The notes beneath the pieces were generated by a model that did no database searches, was not told where the DNA came from, and worked only from the letters and a program-made list of their open reading frames with translations. DNA of 45,736 nucleotides, taken from a virus. Every line of letters starts with the position of its first letter. Positions within the stretch are counted from its first letter, which is position 1. This document shows, one piece after another, positions 9,520 through 20,150 of this stretch. The stretch covers positions 1-45,736 of the IMG/VR virus record IMGVR_UViG_3300020419_000026; one strand, 5' to 3'. The position numbers were made by a program, and so were the translations under genes.

Positions 9520-11115
9520 TTAGAACTCCAGCACGATTTTGATGTCTTCTTTTTGACTTGCCGATCTAGGAATCGCAGCCCTGTTATCAATGTAAATTAT
9601 TTCACCTGATTTAGTATTGAATTCTGCCGATGAAATACCAGCACTAAAACTCATACCAAGTTGATATACTTTATTATTTATTGAGGTACTAACACCGTTA
9701 TAGTTAGTGTCAACAGAGAGAAGTGAACCAACTACAGATGAACCTTGAACAGTAACTCCATATCCAGCATCAGGAGTTGAAGTGAAAGGAATAATCTTAT
9801 ACCCAGTTTCACTAGATGCAAGACCCATTGGTTGATAATATTTCAACACTCCAGTGACTTTATCCCATGCTGCTACATATCCAACCGCAGTTGATCCTAA
9901 ACCAACTGTTTGTGTAATTTCAGAGTCAACAGCGTAGGTTGTTGCTGTAGTGACCCCAGTTAATTTCAATGCTTTCAGTCCACTCACCATTGCGGTATCT
10001 AGTAATTCTGTACTACTACCAAACACGGTGGGGTTTTTTATTAGTCCAACCCTAGCAAAGTCATTGCCTTCAATTATGTCAGGGTTAGTTTCTAGTGTCT
10101 CAAATCTGGAATATAGTAATGCTCTGTATGCTCCTAATTCTCTGTAGATATCATATCCATGTCCACCTTTAGGTGGGATAATCACACTGAACCCAGCAAC
10201 AGATGTAGTTCCTATTCCTGTATTGGTAAGGTTAGCAAGAACACCCCCAGACTGACTGCCAGGAGCGCCTGGAAAGAATTGTATAGATCCGTGGGTATAT
10301 CCTTCTCCTCCATCAGTAACAAATACCTCAGATACCTTTCCGAAAGAATCAATCGTAATTGTTGCCTTTCCACCTGATCCATCTCCGAGAATCGGAACAT
10401 TAGCAAAAGATGTAGAGATCGGTTGATAGTTAGAGCCTCTATCATTAACAACAACAACTTCGATCTTTCCATCTATAGCATTAGCCTTTGTTGCAACAGT
10501 CTCGCCTTCGTTGCCCCAGTTTTCGGGCACTGGTATGTATTCAATAGAGTCAAACTTAACGATTTCGGATGGCTTAATCGTATAAAGGTATTTCCAAACG
10601 TAACCATCGCCACTAGTGCCAGCTGCCCTTGGTTCAAGGTCAACAAATGTGGGTTGGTCATATGAAGGCCTACCCTTTGAGTTTTCAGGGTCTGATCCAT
10701 TTTGTAGACAGATGTAAACTTTCAAGTCTTCATTTACTATGTAGTAATTTGAATCGTACAAACTACCTTGTGAAGTAATTGGTGTTAAATTGTAAATATT
10801 GTAGTCATGTCTATACATCTCATAGGTGGTGCCTGCAACCCATGATACTTTTCTAACAAGTCTGCGAACATCTTTATCAGTTACCTTCTTCATCGCAATG
10901 ATAGACTCTTTGATGGAGTACTCTTCCTCAAATCCGTCTAGGGGTGATGGGGTGTCGGTTGCCCATGTGGCAGTACCGCCCGCCTTTGGTTCTATGGAAT
11001 TGGGTAATCCCATAAAAGCGTAGTATTTGTTAACAGTAGATCCGACTCCGACAAAACTCTTAACAAAAGTCTCGGCATTTAAAATTCTAAACTGTTCGGA
11101 TATTATGGCAGGCAT
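9520..11115 (-). CDS. gp8: Baseplate wedge subunit gp8
   Basis: A 531-residue homologue of T4 gp8, a dimeric wedge component. The match rests on two places. Near residues 165-200 it has GDGYVWKYLYTIKP followed by EYIPVPENWG, against GDGYVWEYLFEIPP and EYIVVPWPEE in T4. At the C-terminus it has IIYIDNRAAIPRSASQKED..IVLEF, against the T4 ending with MENRPPI and INILFTF. The N-terminus (SEQFRILNAETFVKSF) also fits. It is about 200 residues longer than T4 gp8. The extra middle part contains GGxGY repeats and Val/Thr-rich strands also seen in the neighbouring giants. It is preceded by a CTAAATA-type late promoter belonging to the region downstream of the 2997-residue gene. Confidence 0.85.
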   Translation of the reverse strand: MPAIISEQFRILNAETFVKSFVGVGSTVNKYYAFMGLPNSIEPKAGGTATWATDTPSPLDGFEEEYSIKESIIAMKKVTDKDVRRLVRKVSWVAGTTYEMYRHDYNIYNLTPITSQGSLYDSNYYIVNEDLKVYICLQNGSDPENSKGRPSYDQPTFVDLEPRAAGTSGDGYVWKYLYTIKPSEIVKFDSIEYIPVPENWGNEGETVATKANAIDGKIEVVVVNDRGSNYQPISTSFANVPILGDGSGGKATITIDSFGKVSEVFVTDGGEGYTHGSIQFFPGAPGSQSGGVLANLTNTGIGTTSVAGFSVIIPPKGGHGYDIYRELGAYRALLYSRFETLETNPDIIEGNDFARVGLIKNPTVFGSSTELLDTAMVSGLKALKLTGVTTATTYAVDSEITQTVGLGSTAVGYVAAWDKVTGVLKYYQPMGLASSETGYKIIPFTSTPDAGYGVTVQGSSVVGSLLSVDTNYNGVSTSINNKVYQLGMSFSAGISSAEFNTKSGEIIYIDNRAAIPRSASQKEDIKIVLEF

Positions 11116-11139
11116 TTTAAAAAACTAGTCTTTTTGTTT

Positions 11140-11146
11140 TATTTAG
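11140..11146 (-). promoter_or_regulatory. T4-type late promoter (CTAAATA)
   Basis: The minus strand reads CTAAATAAAAC between the stop of the 2997-residue gene at 11150 and the gp8 start at 11115. CTAAATA is a known variant of the late promoter in T4-like marine phages. Confidence 0.6.
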
Positions 11147-11149
11147 TGG

Positions 11150-14100
11150 TTAAGTTAATGGTTTGGTTCTAGAAACCACGGCAGCAGTAGATAATCCTAC
11201 GTTTCCGTTCATAGTATTGACTAGGAAATTAGTTGGATTACCAGCACCACGATTCTGATAACCAAAGAATTTACCCCAACTATATTTACCCCAGAAGGTA
11301 TCCATGTTTGATGTTACACCGAGACCAACTTGGATTGTATTATTTCCATAAGGTGTTGGGCCAGGTAAGAAAGCACATGTAACAGTAGCAAGTCCAGAGA
11401 TTGCATCACCAACAGTCACTTCTTCTACTCTGAATACACCACCAAGATAATCACCAGAAGTTACCATACCAACAGTTTGGTTTGAACCACTTGAGGTCGT
11501 AATACCAGTCAGTGCATGGCCAACAACTAGAGAACTATCATAGATGGTGAAGAAATCACCTTTCTGAAGTCCAGTATATTCAACTCCTAGTGCGTTCAAG
11601 GAAGAATAACCATAACCTAAGTTTGAGTTATCGTTATACTGTGACTTGAGTGTAAATGCTAATCTAGGTAGTACACCAGCAGTGCCAGGTAGCCATGTAT
11701 TTATTCCTACAATATCGCCAAAGTCTCCGACTGCGTTGACAGAGAATATATCTTCCTTCTTAGTCCTATCTGCTTCGACTATTACTGGAGGATTACTACC
11801 AACTTCATAACCAAATCCACCATCAGTGATACTAACACTTGTGATAACACCAGCAGTCACGGATGCAGTTGCAGTCGCTCTGTTGATTACTGGATCTGCA
11901 TAGAAAGTAGTTGTTCCTGATCCAATTGTGATAACTCTTCTACTTGAGAAATCTCCGTATGGAGTATCTACTAAGTCACGAATCTGATTAGGATGACTTA
12001 TGGTTCTTAGGTTCCAATTAGCAAGATCAAATGAGTAGTATAGTTGACCTACTGTAGAAATACCAATATACAAGTTATCAAAGAACTTAATCTTAGCAAA
12101 GTCAAACGTAGCAGGGTGTTGTGTTCCAGCTGGTAACTGTTGACTCCAAGGTTGCCAGAAGTTCTTATTGGTTGAAATACCAATCGTACCACTATCACCA
12201 ACAACAATGAATTTATTACCGTCATAGATGATATCATTCAAGTCAAAGTTAGTGTTACTTGTTTTATCTCCCCATCCTGTTCCATCAGTTGAAGCAAGAA
12301 TAACACCACCATTACCAACTGCAATGAATTCTGACTGACCATAACATATCGCATTTAATTGTTGGAAAGTTCCTGAGTATTGACTGAACGCAGCTCCTGT
12401 TGTAAGACCAACAGCAGTAAAGATTGATCCACCAGCACCAACAGAAACCCATGTATTTCTAGTTCCTTCCCAAATAGTATCTTGGAAGTTACCTTCATAT
12501 GTACTGTCTAGTGTTTGAACTTGACCAATAGCAGGTATTTGTCTCTGTTCTAGTAGATCTATTGGAGTCCATGTACTGATACTGTTACCAATCGAAACTG
12601 CTCTTGCCATAGATCCAAAGTCACCAACTGCCATAATATGAACATCAACAGTTCCACTATTACCAACACCAACTCCGTTGAATGTTATAGTTCCACCAAA
12701 TCCAATTCTACCTCTCTCCCAGAATGTTCCACTCTTAGTATTGATATAGAAACTGCTTGCACCAACAGCTACATATGGATCTTCTTTTGTAATTGCTCTG
12801 AACTCTACAGACGATGTAATACCAGTAATCGCATCGAACTCCCATGCAGATATTGGATCTTTACGTCCTATCAATGCACTTGATATTGCAACAGTAGGAT
12901 TAGTTAGATTTGCATATCCAGTTCCACCATCACTTATAGTCAAAGATGAAATACTGGATGATGTGGAAACTAGAGATGTTATGATTCCAGGCTGAATAGT
13001 CAAGTCCTCAAATATTTGGATATTTCTTTCAGACTGTATTAATTTGTCTATAGCATTGAATACTGGGAAAGCATTATTGACATAGAAACTATCGTCTAGT
13101 TGACCAACATTTTTAATGATTCTGGTTGTTGGTAAAACTCTACTCTTCAATGCTGGTCTAGACTTAGGAATTAGAACACCAGAAAGAACTTGATCTTTTC
13201 TCTGTTTCTCCCATGAAAGAGGTCTTTCTGCATCCTGAGCAGTGTTGACTCCAATACTGTTGTAAGAGAATGTTTCTAATACATCAGAAGCAACAATTCT
13301 CTTAGTTGTTCTATCAAACTGATCTGTGTCAAGTGGATCAAGTCTATTTTCATTAATCCTTACAATATCACCAGGCTTGACTGATGCTACTGGTTCTACA
13401 GTTTCGACATCTCTCTTAGATCCTCTGAAGTAGAATACAGAACACTTGGAGTTAGCCTTAGGTGCTTCAGTAAAGATTACTCTACTACCTTTGAATGTGT
13501 AAGATGAAACTGGAGTTTGTAAAATATCATTGATGTAGATAAAGATATTATTACTAATATCCATATCACTACCAGGCAGAGTCTTAAGACTAAGGATCTC
13601 TGTTACACCACTAGTTGTTACAGATAAAGTAAACTTCTTACGAATGTCATTAAAGAATGGTGCAATATCATCAAACAAGATGAATTGGCCTGGATAGAAT
13701 CCAGAGAATTTATCATTCTCAAGTTCTTGTACTTTCAATGTAAATTCTGTGTTAACACCTACTCTTGGGTCTGTAACAATACCACTGACTGTGAGTACAT
13801 CGTCAACCTTGTAAGCAATTCCTTCCTCAGTAAGGTTAAACTCACTAATATTACCATCTACATTGATGCGGAAATCAATCACTGCATCTGTTCCAAGACC
13901 AGTAGAACCAGAAACATATTCTAGATCAGTATTGAAGTATGGATTCGGAGCAGCAATGTCAAGGTAAACTGGTTTATCCAATCTACCACCTCTCTTGAAG
14001 AGAGCTTTTTCTGTTGTAACACCAGCGTTGACTCTGAAGGTTGCAGCATCTAATTTCTCTATTACATCAAATCCAGAGAATCCTTTTTCGATAGATGATG

Positions 14101-17100
14101 CAATTCTCTTACCCTGTTGTGAAATTCCAGCTCTAGCATAGTTGTGATCCACAGTTGAAATACCAACATTAACAACATATGTCTTACTGTCAATAATCTT
14201 ATCAACAAATGTACCACCAGCGGCAAAATCTTGACCACTGAGTGAGTTGTTTCTAAGTCTAGGTGCAAGTATGACACCTTGAATCTTACCACCAGAGTTA
14301 TAGAAACTAGGTGTGGTAGATGGGCCTACCTGAGTTTCAATCTGAGTATTATTGATAACTCTAGTAATCAGTGAACCATTGTAATAAGGATCTCCGCCTT
14401 TTGGATAGAATTGTTTTGTGGCATAGTTGTCTTGTGAACAGGAGAATAAGATACCCTCAGTTTTCAACTTAACATTTCTACCTACTCCAGCAGCAGTTGT
14501 AATACCATGAACTGATGGTAAGAACATAGTCATGATACCAATAGACTCATGGTAATCTGCATGGTTAATATTGTATTCTACTCTGGTAGAAACTCCGACG
14601 TTAACAACTACATTATTAGATGTTACTGATATTGGGTATAATGAAGTATTGTGTGCAGGGTCTGTGGTTCTAGGATATGCGTGTTCAGTAGCGTTCTGAT
14701 CCATGTCACATGTGTACACGAATCCATTTGTTGCCAATCCAATAGCTGTTGTAGTTGACAATCCATGAGATGAATCAGTCGTCATAGTCACTAATCCACT
14801 GTTAGGATCATATGTGGCATTAGTTACATTGAACTTGATTCTTGATGTGATACCTACATTAATTGTGAATGTATCTATAGTTGAAGTTACAATGCCGACC
14901 TCTACATTGTGTATAGGATCAGTGATTCTAGGATATGTGTGATCTGTTGCATAGTTGTCCTGAGAACATCTCCATGTATAGGAGTCTGTTGCAAGACCTA
15001 TTGTGTCTCTAGCAACTAACATTGAATCTAGGTCTGCGTTCTCGAATGTGTGTATGTAATTACCGCCACTGATAACAGAGTTGGCATTTGCAGAAACAAA
15101 GATGTGTGCTGATTGGTTAGATGACTTACCTACGTCCAGAGTAATTGTGGTATCTGTAGTAGAAGTAATCTTAACAGCAGTATTGTAAGCAGGATCTGGG
15201 CCAGATATGCCAGATTTCCTTGGGTAATAGTGGAATGACGCATGATTATCTAAAGCACAAGTAAATTTGAATCCATTTGTTTTAAGTTTTACAGAGGTTC
15301 CTTTTTGTAGTGTATGTGATCCAATGTCTACAGTCATCAATCCAGTGAAAGGATCATATGATCCACTTGTGGGACTATGGTAGACAAGGGGTGAGGTTCC
15401 TACGTTTACAGAGAAATTATCAAGGTCAACAGTTGTGACTGATAACCATTGTTGATCTGATGGATCTTTTCTTCTTGGATAACTCTTGATAGTTTTCCTT
15501 TGATCCATTTGGCATCTGAATCTAATGGAATCTCTCTTGAATGTAACTCTGTTACCAGTTGTCAATCCGTGATTAGCAGAAGTAACTGTCATGATACCAC
15601 TACCAGCATCATAAGTTGCAAACGTAACTATCTTATCATCTAATGCACCATTGAAACCATGAACATTAGAGAACACAGTCATAATACCTGTGCTTGCAGT
15701 GTAGGCTGCAGTAGTGATTGCAGAGTTTACAATCGTTGATACACCAACATTGATTGTAATTGTAGTTGCTGAAGTAGATCCAATACCAACAGAAACATTA
15801 CCACCTATAGGATCATCAGGACGAGGATATGCGTGTTCTGTTGCAAAATTATCTCTAGCACATGTAAAGTTGATAGATGCAGTATTGATACCAACAGTGT
15901 CTCTAGCCTTCTTAAGACCACCAGTGGTTGCACTCTGGAACCAATGTGTATTTACAACAGTAGATACACCAACAAATACAGAGAAGGTATTCACACCAAC
16001 ATTATAAATTGGCAACCACTCATTCAAATACGGATCAGAATATCTTGGATATGCCTTATCAGCAACGTATCCATCTTTATCACATTTGAATGTAATTGAT
16101 TCTAAGTCAAACTTGACATATTCACCAGAAACGAAACCATGATTCGCAATGGTTGGTTCTAGTACACCAGTACTAGCATTATAAGTTGCCGTCGAAATTG
16201 TATGAGCTGACTCATTGATGTATGAGTGTCCAGCACCGACATTAAGTATAAGTTCACCTGTACCAGCATTGTATGTCGATGTTGATATGGAACGTTCTTC
16301 AATTGTAGATACACCAACCCTCACTTCAAAGGTGTTTGTTGTTGCAGAAACGATTCCAAGATTAGTATTGTATGCTGGGTCTGTATTACGAGGATAGGCA
16401 TGTTCAGTTGCATAGTTATCCTTAGCACACTTGAATGTCAATGCACCCTCTGCTATTTGTATCTGTGTTGATGGTCTCTCTACACCATTTGTATTTGCAG
16501 AAACAAAAACATAAGGAGTATAATCTCCACCACCAGTAATAACTGCATCAGTTCCAATACCAGATAAACTATATGGATAATCACCACCAGAGATAACTGC
16601 CTCAACAGCAACACCCTGATTAGGAACAAATTGGTATATGTTTGCTCCACCAGTAGCTCCCACATCAACTGTAAAGGTTGTACCAGCAGAACCCACAATC
16701 TCTACTGGTTTATCGTAGTATGGGTCACTTGTTCTTGGATAGAAGTGATTAGTTTGATATCCATCCTGTTCACATTTGAATACAACAGATCCAGGCTTGA
16801 ACTTAATAGATTCTCCAACTTGGAAATTATGCAACCTTTCAACAGAAACGGTCATAATACCTGACGCTGGAGTGTAATCAGCGAATCTTATGTTATACTT
16901 GACAATAGTTGAGATACCAGCGTTGACTGTAATAGTGGTTCCAGCTATACCTATGATTGGGACAGCAGTATTGTAAGTTGGATCTTTTGATCTTGGATAA
17001 TATTTTGTTACAGTATTTTGGTCAGCAGTACATGTAAATCCTAATGAATTGGGTCTAAACTTGATACTTTGTCCAGCCATCAAATCATGAGTTCCAATAC

Positions 17101-20100
17101 TCATAGTCATAACACCCACAGAAGGTGTGTAGTCCGCTCCAGATACTGTGTAATCTACTCTAGTAGTAATACCAGCAAAGACCTCAAAAGTGTCTGATGT
17201 CTTGTTTGAGATAGGTATCCAACTATCACTGATTGGATCTGTAGATCTTGGATAGTATTTGGTTGATGTAAATGCGTCTAATGAACACTTCCAACCAATA
17301 GAACCATCTGCAATTTTAACCTGATCGCCATTTGAGAAACCATGACTAGGAATAGTCACAGTCATAATACCCACAATTGGGTTGTAATTTGCAGTTGTGA
17401 TTGAATGTTGACTAGGCCCAGATAAACCATGATTCGCAATAGTCAAAACTAGTGAACCAGTGCTAGGAGTATAGTCAGCATTTGTTGGGGTGGTTGTTCC
17501 ACCACCAACTACAGTAATACCATTGGGAGTTGTTTTTGCAGGGACAAAGGTGTGTGCATAATCACCACCAACCTTGATTGTTTTTTCTTTAGAACTTACA
17601 TAAGTGTGTGCATAGTCTCCACCAGAGAATGTTGATGTTGCAGTTGCACTGTAGAAAGCATGTAAGAAAGGTCCTCCAGTTAGTAAAGCACCTTCGGTTG
17701 CACGAACAAAAGTATGGTCATAATCACCACCATATACCAACGCACCATTGATTGCCTCTTCAAATCTATGAACATATTGATTCTTAACACGAGATATACC
17801 AACATCTATTGCAAGTGCAGTGCCAGCATAACCTGTGATAGGTAGAGAAGTATCATATGCAGTTGACCTACTTCTTGGATAGTAATGATCTCTTGCACCA
17901 TTGTCTATAGCACAGGTAAATGCAAGACCAGATAGTATCACATCTTTACCTACCTTGTACCCATGAGGTGCGGCAGTGGTTACAGTTAGAACTCCAGTTA
18001 TATTATCATATAATGCACTAGAAACTCCTAGTGCAGGGTCATAGTCGCAAGTAAAGGCAATACCAGAAAGTATTACACAATCATCTTCTGTAAGATTGTG
18101 ATTCTTTCTTGTAGTTACAGTTGCAATACCAGATGTTTCATCATACTCAACATGACCAACTTGAACGGAAGGAGCACTTGTGAATGTAACTGCAACACCA
18201 GTAACATTAACAAAGTCATCAGTTTCTAAACCATGACCATCAAAAGGTATGAACGAACCAATTCCAGCATATGCAGTGTGTATGCCTGTTGTGGTCATTG
18301 CAGCACCAATATTCACACTAAAGTTAAATGCACTTATGATTCCTGTAACACCAAAATATCTTTGTGAATCTGATGGGAATGTAATATCACCAATGCCTGT
18401 TTGGAATTTAATACCAGCTAATTTAACAACATTTGCAGTTGTCAATCCATGAGCAGTATTACAACTGATTGTTGCAATACCAGAGAATGACTCATAAAGT
18501 ACTTCTCCAATGTCAATTGATGCACCAGTTGTTTGACCTATTGCAGTAACAGTGGTGATTCCCTCAGAAGGAGTGTCACTGAGGTATTGAATAGTTCTAG
18601 GTGCAAAGAAACCAGTTCCACCTTCTACAATACTAAAGTCTGTTATGATACCAGCTTCTGCTCTGTTTACAACACCACCACTCACATAATCATGTTCAAA
18701 TGTAGAGATACCAACAAACGTTCTGAATGTATTTGCAGTGTGACCAGTTAATACATCAAAACCAGTTACGTTTCTACCTTCTAAGATTGCAGTATCAACG
18801 CCTGCTTGCACCAATCCCCCGCTAACATAGGTTAATGGTTGCGTACTAACACCACAATCTATTAATACGTTAAGATTATCAATGACATCTACAATTGGAT
18901 ATGCGTCTTCTCTGAAAGTAAATGTAGATATTCCTTCGGTAACTTGAACCTGTTTTATAAGTAAATTTCTACTTCTATTTCTTCCTGTTCCAATATAATG
19001 ACCACCTGTTACACCAATAGTTGTAATACCAGTGATATAGTCGTATCCAAAGGTATTGATATTCCTTAGTGCTGATACTGGGGTGAATGTGAATCCAGCA
19101 CCTGTGACTCTTACCCTATCACCTTCTACAAATCCATGAGAGTTGGCGGTAAAAGTACAGATACCAGCAATATGGTTGTAATCTGCTGTAGAAATTGCAA
19201 CTGCACTACCAGATGATGTTCCTAAAACTGCACCAATACTTGCACCATATCCTTGAGAAGATCTTACAGTAATTTCTGGTAACTCTCTATATCCTTGTCC
19301 CTTTCCTGTTAACTGAATAGTCTCAAGACTACCAGTTGACCCTACACCTACTCTTGCAGAAGCTTTAATTGGCAAGTAGTATCCAGAACCTGTTTGTAGG
19401 CCCACTTTATTGATTCTACCAGCTCTAGGAACTCCACTTAAAAAGTTAATCTTATTATCATCTGCATCAATTACTTCAAAATCTAAGCCAGGAGTTTGAA
19501 CAACATTATTGATTAATATGAATGGATTATTATTGATATCTACGCCTGTGTTGACACTATTGTAAAGAGCAGTAACTACACCTAAGTTTTCTGTTAGTGT
19601 AAATTGTGTGCCTGCAATACCTGTAAATTCTAAGGATATATCATCAAGAATTACGTTTTTATCTTTCTCATCAAATGGATCTAATTTTCTAGAGAATAAT
19701 CTACCAGAGAAAGAAGAACTTGTTTTTAATCCAGCAGGTCCTGCATTACCATAAGGTGCATCTGTAAAGAATATATTATCGTCTACAATATTGTAATCAC
19801 CAGAAAATATTGAAGAAAGTCCAGTGCCATGACTTGTAGCAATACTACCAAAAGCACCTCTCTCCACAACAACCTGTGAACTAGTGGTTGTACTGAATAC
19901 TGGGTAATACCCAACACCAGAGTTAAAGATAATAACCTGAGATATTGTACCGACACCACTGATTATAGGGTAAAACACACCTTCTGTTTGAGGTGTTGCT
20001 GTACCTTCAATAGTAATCTTTGGGGGGTCTGTTTTAGCATACCCTGACCCACCGTCTAAAACTTCAATTTGGCTAACACCATACGATGAATTAAAAGACG

Positions 20101-20143
20101 GTCTGAATAGAGCTCCTTCTCCTGGCGTTTCTCTAGTAGACAT
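11150..20143 (-). CDS. Giant virion protein with twelve Cys/YPR modules and a propeller-like domain
   Basis: A 2997-residue protein. Residues 1-120 carry GGSGY-type repeats. Two 'NN..QTP' modules lie near residues 195-240 and 2200-2240. Residues about 715-1930 contain a tandem array of twelve modules of roughly 100 residues, each with HGxxxGxxVK, a Cys-x2-Asp, then YPR(x2)DP and a VGxST strand. Residues about 2490-2720 carry repeats of the kind FIAVGNGGVILASTDGTGW, resembling beta-propeller or BNR-like blades. The C-terminus has KYSWGKFFGYQNRG. No signal peptide or catalytic motif is seen. It lies between a fibre-like gene and gp8, so a role as a very long fibre or baseplate extension that contacts the host surface is inferred. 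Plus-strand frames opposite it are shadows. Confidence 0.85.
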   Translation of the reverse strand: MSTRETPGEGALFRPSFNSSYGVSQIEVLDGGSGYAKTDPPKITIEGTATPQTEGVFYPIISGVGTISQVIIFNSGVGYYPVFSTTTSSQVVVERGAFGSIATSHGTGLSSIFSGDYNIVDDNIFFTDAPYGNAGPAGLKTSSSFSGRLFSRKLDPFDEKDKNVILDDISLEFTGIAGTQFTLTENLGVVTALYNSVNTGVDINNNPFILINNVVQTPGLDFEVIDADDNKINFLSGVPRAGRINKVGLQTGSGYYLPIKASARVGVGSTGSLETIQLTGKGQGYRELPEITVRSSQGYGASIGAVLGTSSGSAVAISTADYNHIAGICTFTANSHGFVEGDRVRVTGAGFTFTPVSALRNINTFGYDYITGITTIGVTGGHYIGTGRNRSRNLLIKQVQVTEGISTFTFREDAYPIVDVIDNLNVLIDCGVSTQPLTYVSGGLVQAGVDTAILEGRNVTGFDVLTGHTANTFRTFVGISTFEHDYVSGGVVNRAEAGIITDFSIVEGGTGFFAPRTIQYLSDTPSEGITTVTAIGQTTGASIDIGEVLYESFSGIATISCNTAHGLTTANVVKLAGIKFQTGIGDITFPSDSQRYFGVTGIISAFNFSVNIGAAMTTTGIHTAYAGIGSFIPFDGHGLETDDFVNVTGVAVTFTSAPSVQVGHVEYDETSGIATVTTRKNHNLTEDDCVILSGIAFTCDYDPALGVSSALYDNITGVLTVTTAAPHGYKVGKDVILSGLAFTCAIDNGARDHYYPRSRSTAYDTSLPITGYAGTALAIDVGISRVKNQYVHRFEEAINGALVYGGDYDHTFVRATEGALLTGGPFLHAFYSATATSTFSGGDYAHTYVSSKEKTIKVGGDYAHTFVPAKTTPNGITVVGGGTTTPTNADYTPSTGSLVLTIANHGLSGPSQHSITTANYNPIVGIMTVTIPSHGFSNGDQVKIADGSIGWKCSLDAFTSTKYYPRSTDPISDSWIPISNKTSDTFEVFAGITTRVDYTVSGADYTPSVGVMTMSIGTHDLMAGQSIKFRPNSLGFTCTADQNTVTKYYPRSKDPTYNTAVPIIGIAGTTITVNAGISTIVKYNIRFADYTPASGIMTVSVERLHNFQVGESIKFKPGSVVFKCEQDGYQTNHFYPRTSDPYYDKPVEIVGSAGTTFTVDVGATGGANIYQFVPNQGVAVEAVISGGDYPYSLSGIGTDAVITGGGDYTPYVFVSANTNGVERPSTQIQIAEGALTFKCAKDNYATEHAYPRNTDPAYNTNLGIVSATTNTFEVRVGVSTIEERSISTSTYNAGTGELILNVGAGHSYINESAHTISTATYNASTGVLEPTIANHGFVSGEYVKFDLESITFKCDKDGYVADKAYPRYSDPYLNEWLPIYNVGVNTFSVFVGVSTVVNTHWFQSATTGGLKKARDTVGINTASINFTCARDNFATEHAYPRPDDPIGGNVSVGIGSTSATTITINVGVSTIVNSAITTAAYTASTGIMTVFSNVHGFNGALDDKIVTFATYDAGSGIMTVTSANHGLTTGNRVTFKRDSIRFRCQMDQRKTIKSYPRRKDPSDQQWLSVTTVDLDNFSVNVGTSPLVYHSPTSGSYDPFTGLMTVDIGSHTLQKGTSVKLKTNGFKFTCALDNHASFHYYPRKSGISGPDPAYNTAVKITSTTDTTITLDVGKSSNQSAHIFVSANANSVISGGNYIHTFENADLDSMLVARDTIGLATDSYTWRCSQDNYATDHTYPRITDPIHNVEVGIVTSTIDTFTINVGITSRIKFNVTNATYDPNSGLVTMTTDSSHGLSTTTAIGLATNGFVYTCDMDQNATEHAYPRTTDPAHNTSLYPISVTSNNVVVNVGVSTRVEYNINHADYHESIGIMTMFLPSVHGITTAAGVGRNVKLKTEGILFSCSQDNYATKQFYPKGGDPYYNGSLITRVINNTQIETQVGPSTTPSFYNSGGKIQGVILAPRLRNNSLSGQDFAAGGTFVDKIIDSKTYVVNVGISTVDHNYARAGISQQGKRIASSIEKGFSGFDVIEKLDAATFRVNAGVTTEKALFKRGGRLDKPVYLDIAAPNPYFNTDLEYVSGSTGLGTDAVIDFRINVDGNISEFNLTEEGIAYKVDDVLTVSGIVTDPRVGVNTEFTLKVQELENDKFSGFYPGQFILFDDIAPFFNDIRKKFTLSVTTSGVTEILSLKTLPGSDMDISNNIFIYINDILQTPVSSYTFKGSRVIFTEAPKANSKCSVFYFRGSKRDVETVEPVASVKPGDIVRINENRLDPLDTDQFDRTTKRIVASDVLETFSYNSIGVNTAQDAERPLSWEKQRKDQVLSGVLIPKSRPALKSRVLPTTRIIKNVGQLDDSFYVNNAFPVFNAIDKLIQSERNIQIFEDLTIQPGIITSLVSTSSSISSLTISDGGTGYANLTNPTVAISSALIGRKDPISAWEFDAITGITSSVEFRAITKEDPYVAVGASSFYINTKSGTFWERGRIGFGGTITFNGVGVGNSGTVDVHIMAVGDFGSMARAVSIGNSISTWTPIDLLEQRQIPAIGQVQTLDSTYEGNFQDTIWEGTRNTWVSVGAGGSIFTAVGLTTGAAFSQYSGTFQQLNAICYGQSEFIAVGNGGVILASTDGTGWGDKTSNTNFDLNDIIYDGNKFIVVGDSGTIGISTNKNFWQPWSQQLPAGTQHPATFDFAKIKFFDNLYIGISTVGQLYYSFDLANWNLRTISHPNQIRDLVDTPYGDFSSRRVITIGSGTTTFYADPVINRATATASVTAGVITSVSITDGGFGYEVGSNPPVIVEADRTKKEDIFSVNAVGDFGDIVGINTWLPGTAGVLPRLAFTLKSQYNDNSNLGYGYSSLNALGVEYTGLQKGDFFTIYDSSLVVGHALTGITTSSGSNQTVGMVTSGDYLGGVFRVEEVTVGDAISGLATVTCAFLPGPTPYGNNTIQVGLGVTSNMDTFWGKYSWGKFFGYQNRGAGNPTNFLVNTMNGNVGLSTAAVVSRTKPLT
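14350..18000 (-). repeat. Coding array of twelve ~300-bp Cys/YPR modules
   Basis: The translated array contains eleven YPR and one YPK motif, each 10-12 residues after a Cys-x2-Asp, for example CEQDGYQTNHFYPRTSDP, CAKDNYATEHAYPRNTDP and CDMDQNATEHAYPRTTDP. Each is followed by a strand ending in VGxST. At DNA level the copies are diverged. The first module is at about 17875 and the last, the YPK copy, at about 14400. Some modules are separated by short GGDYxHTFV units, so the spacing is not uniform. Confidence 0.8.
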
Positions 20144-20150
20144 TTATTCC

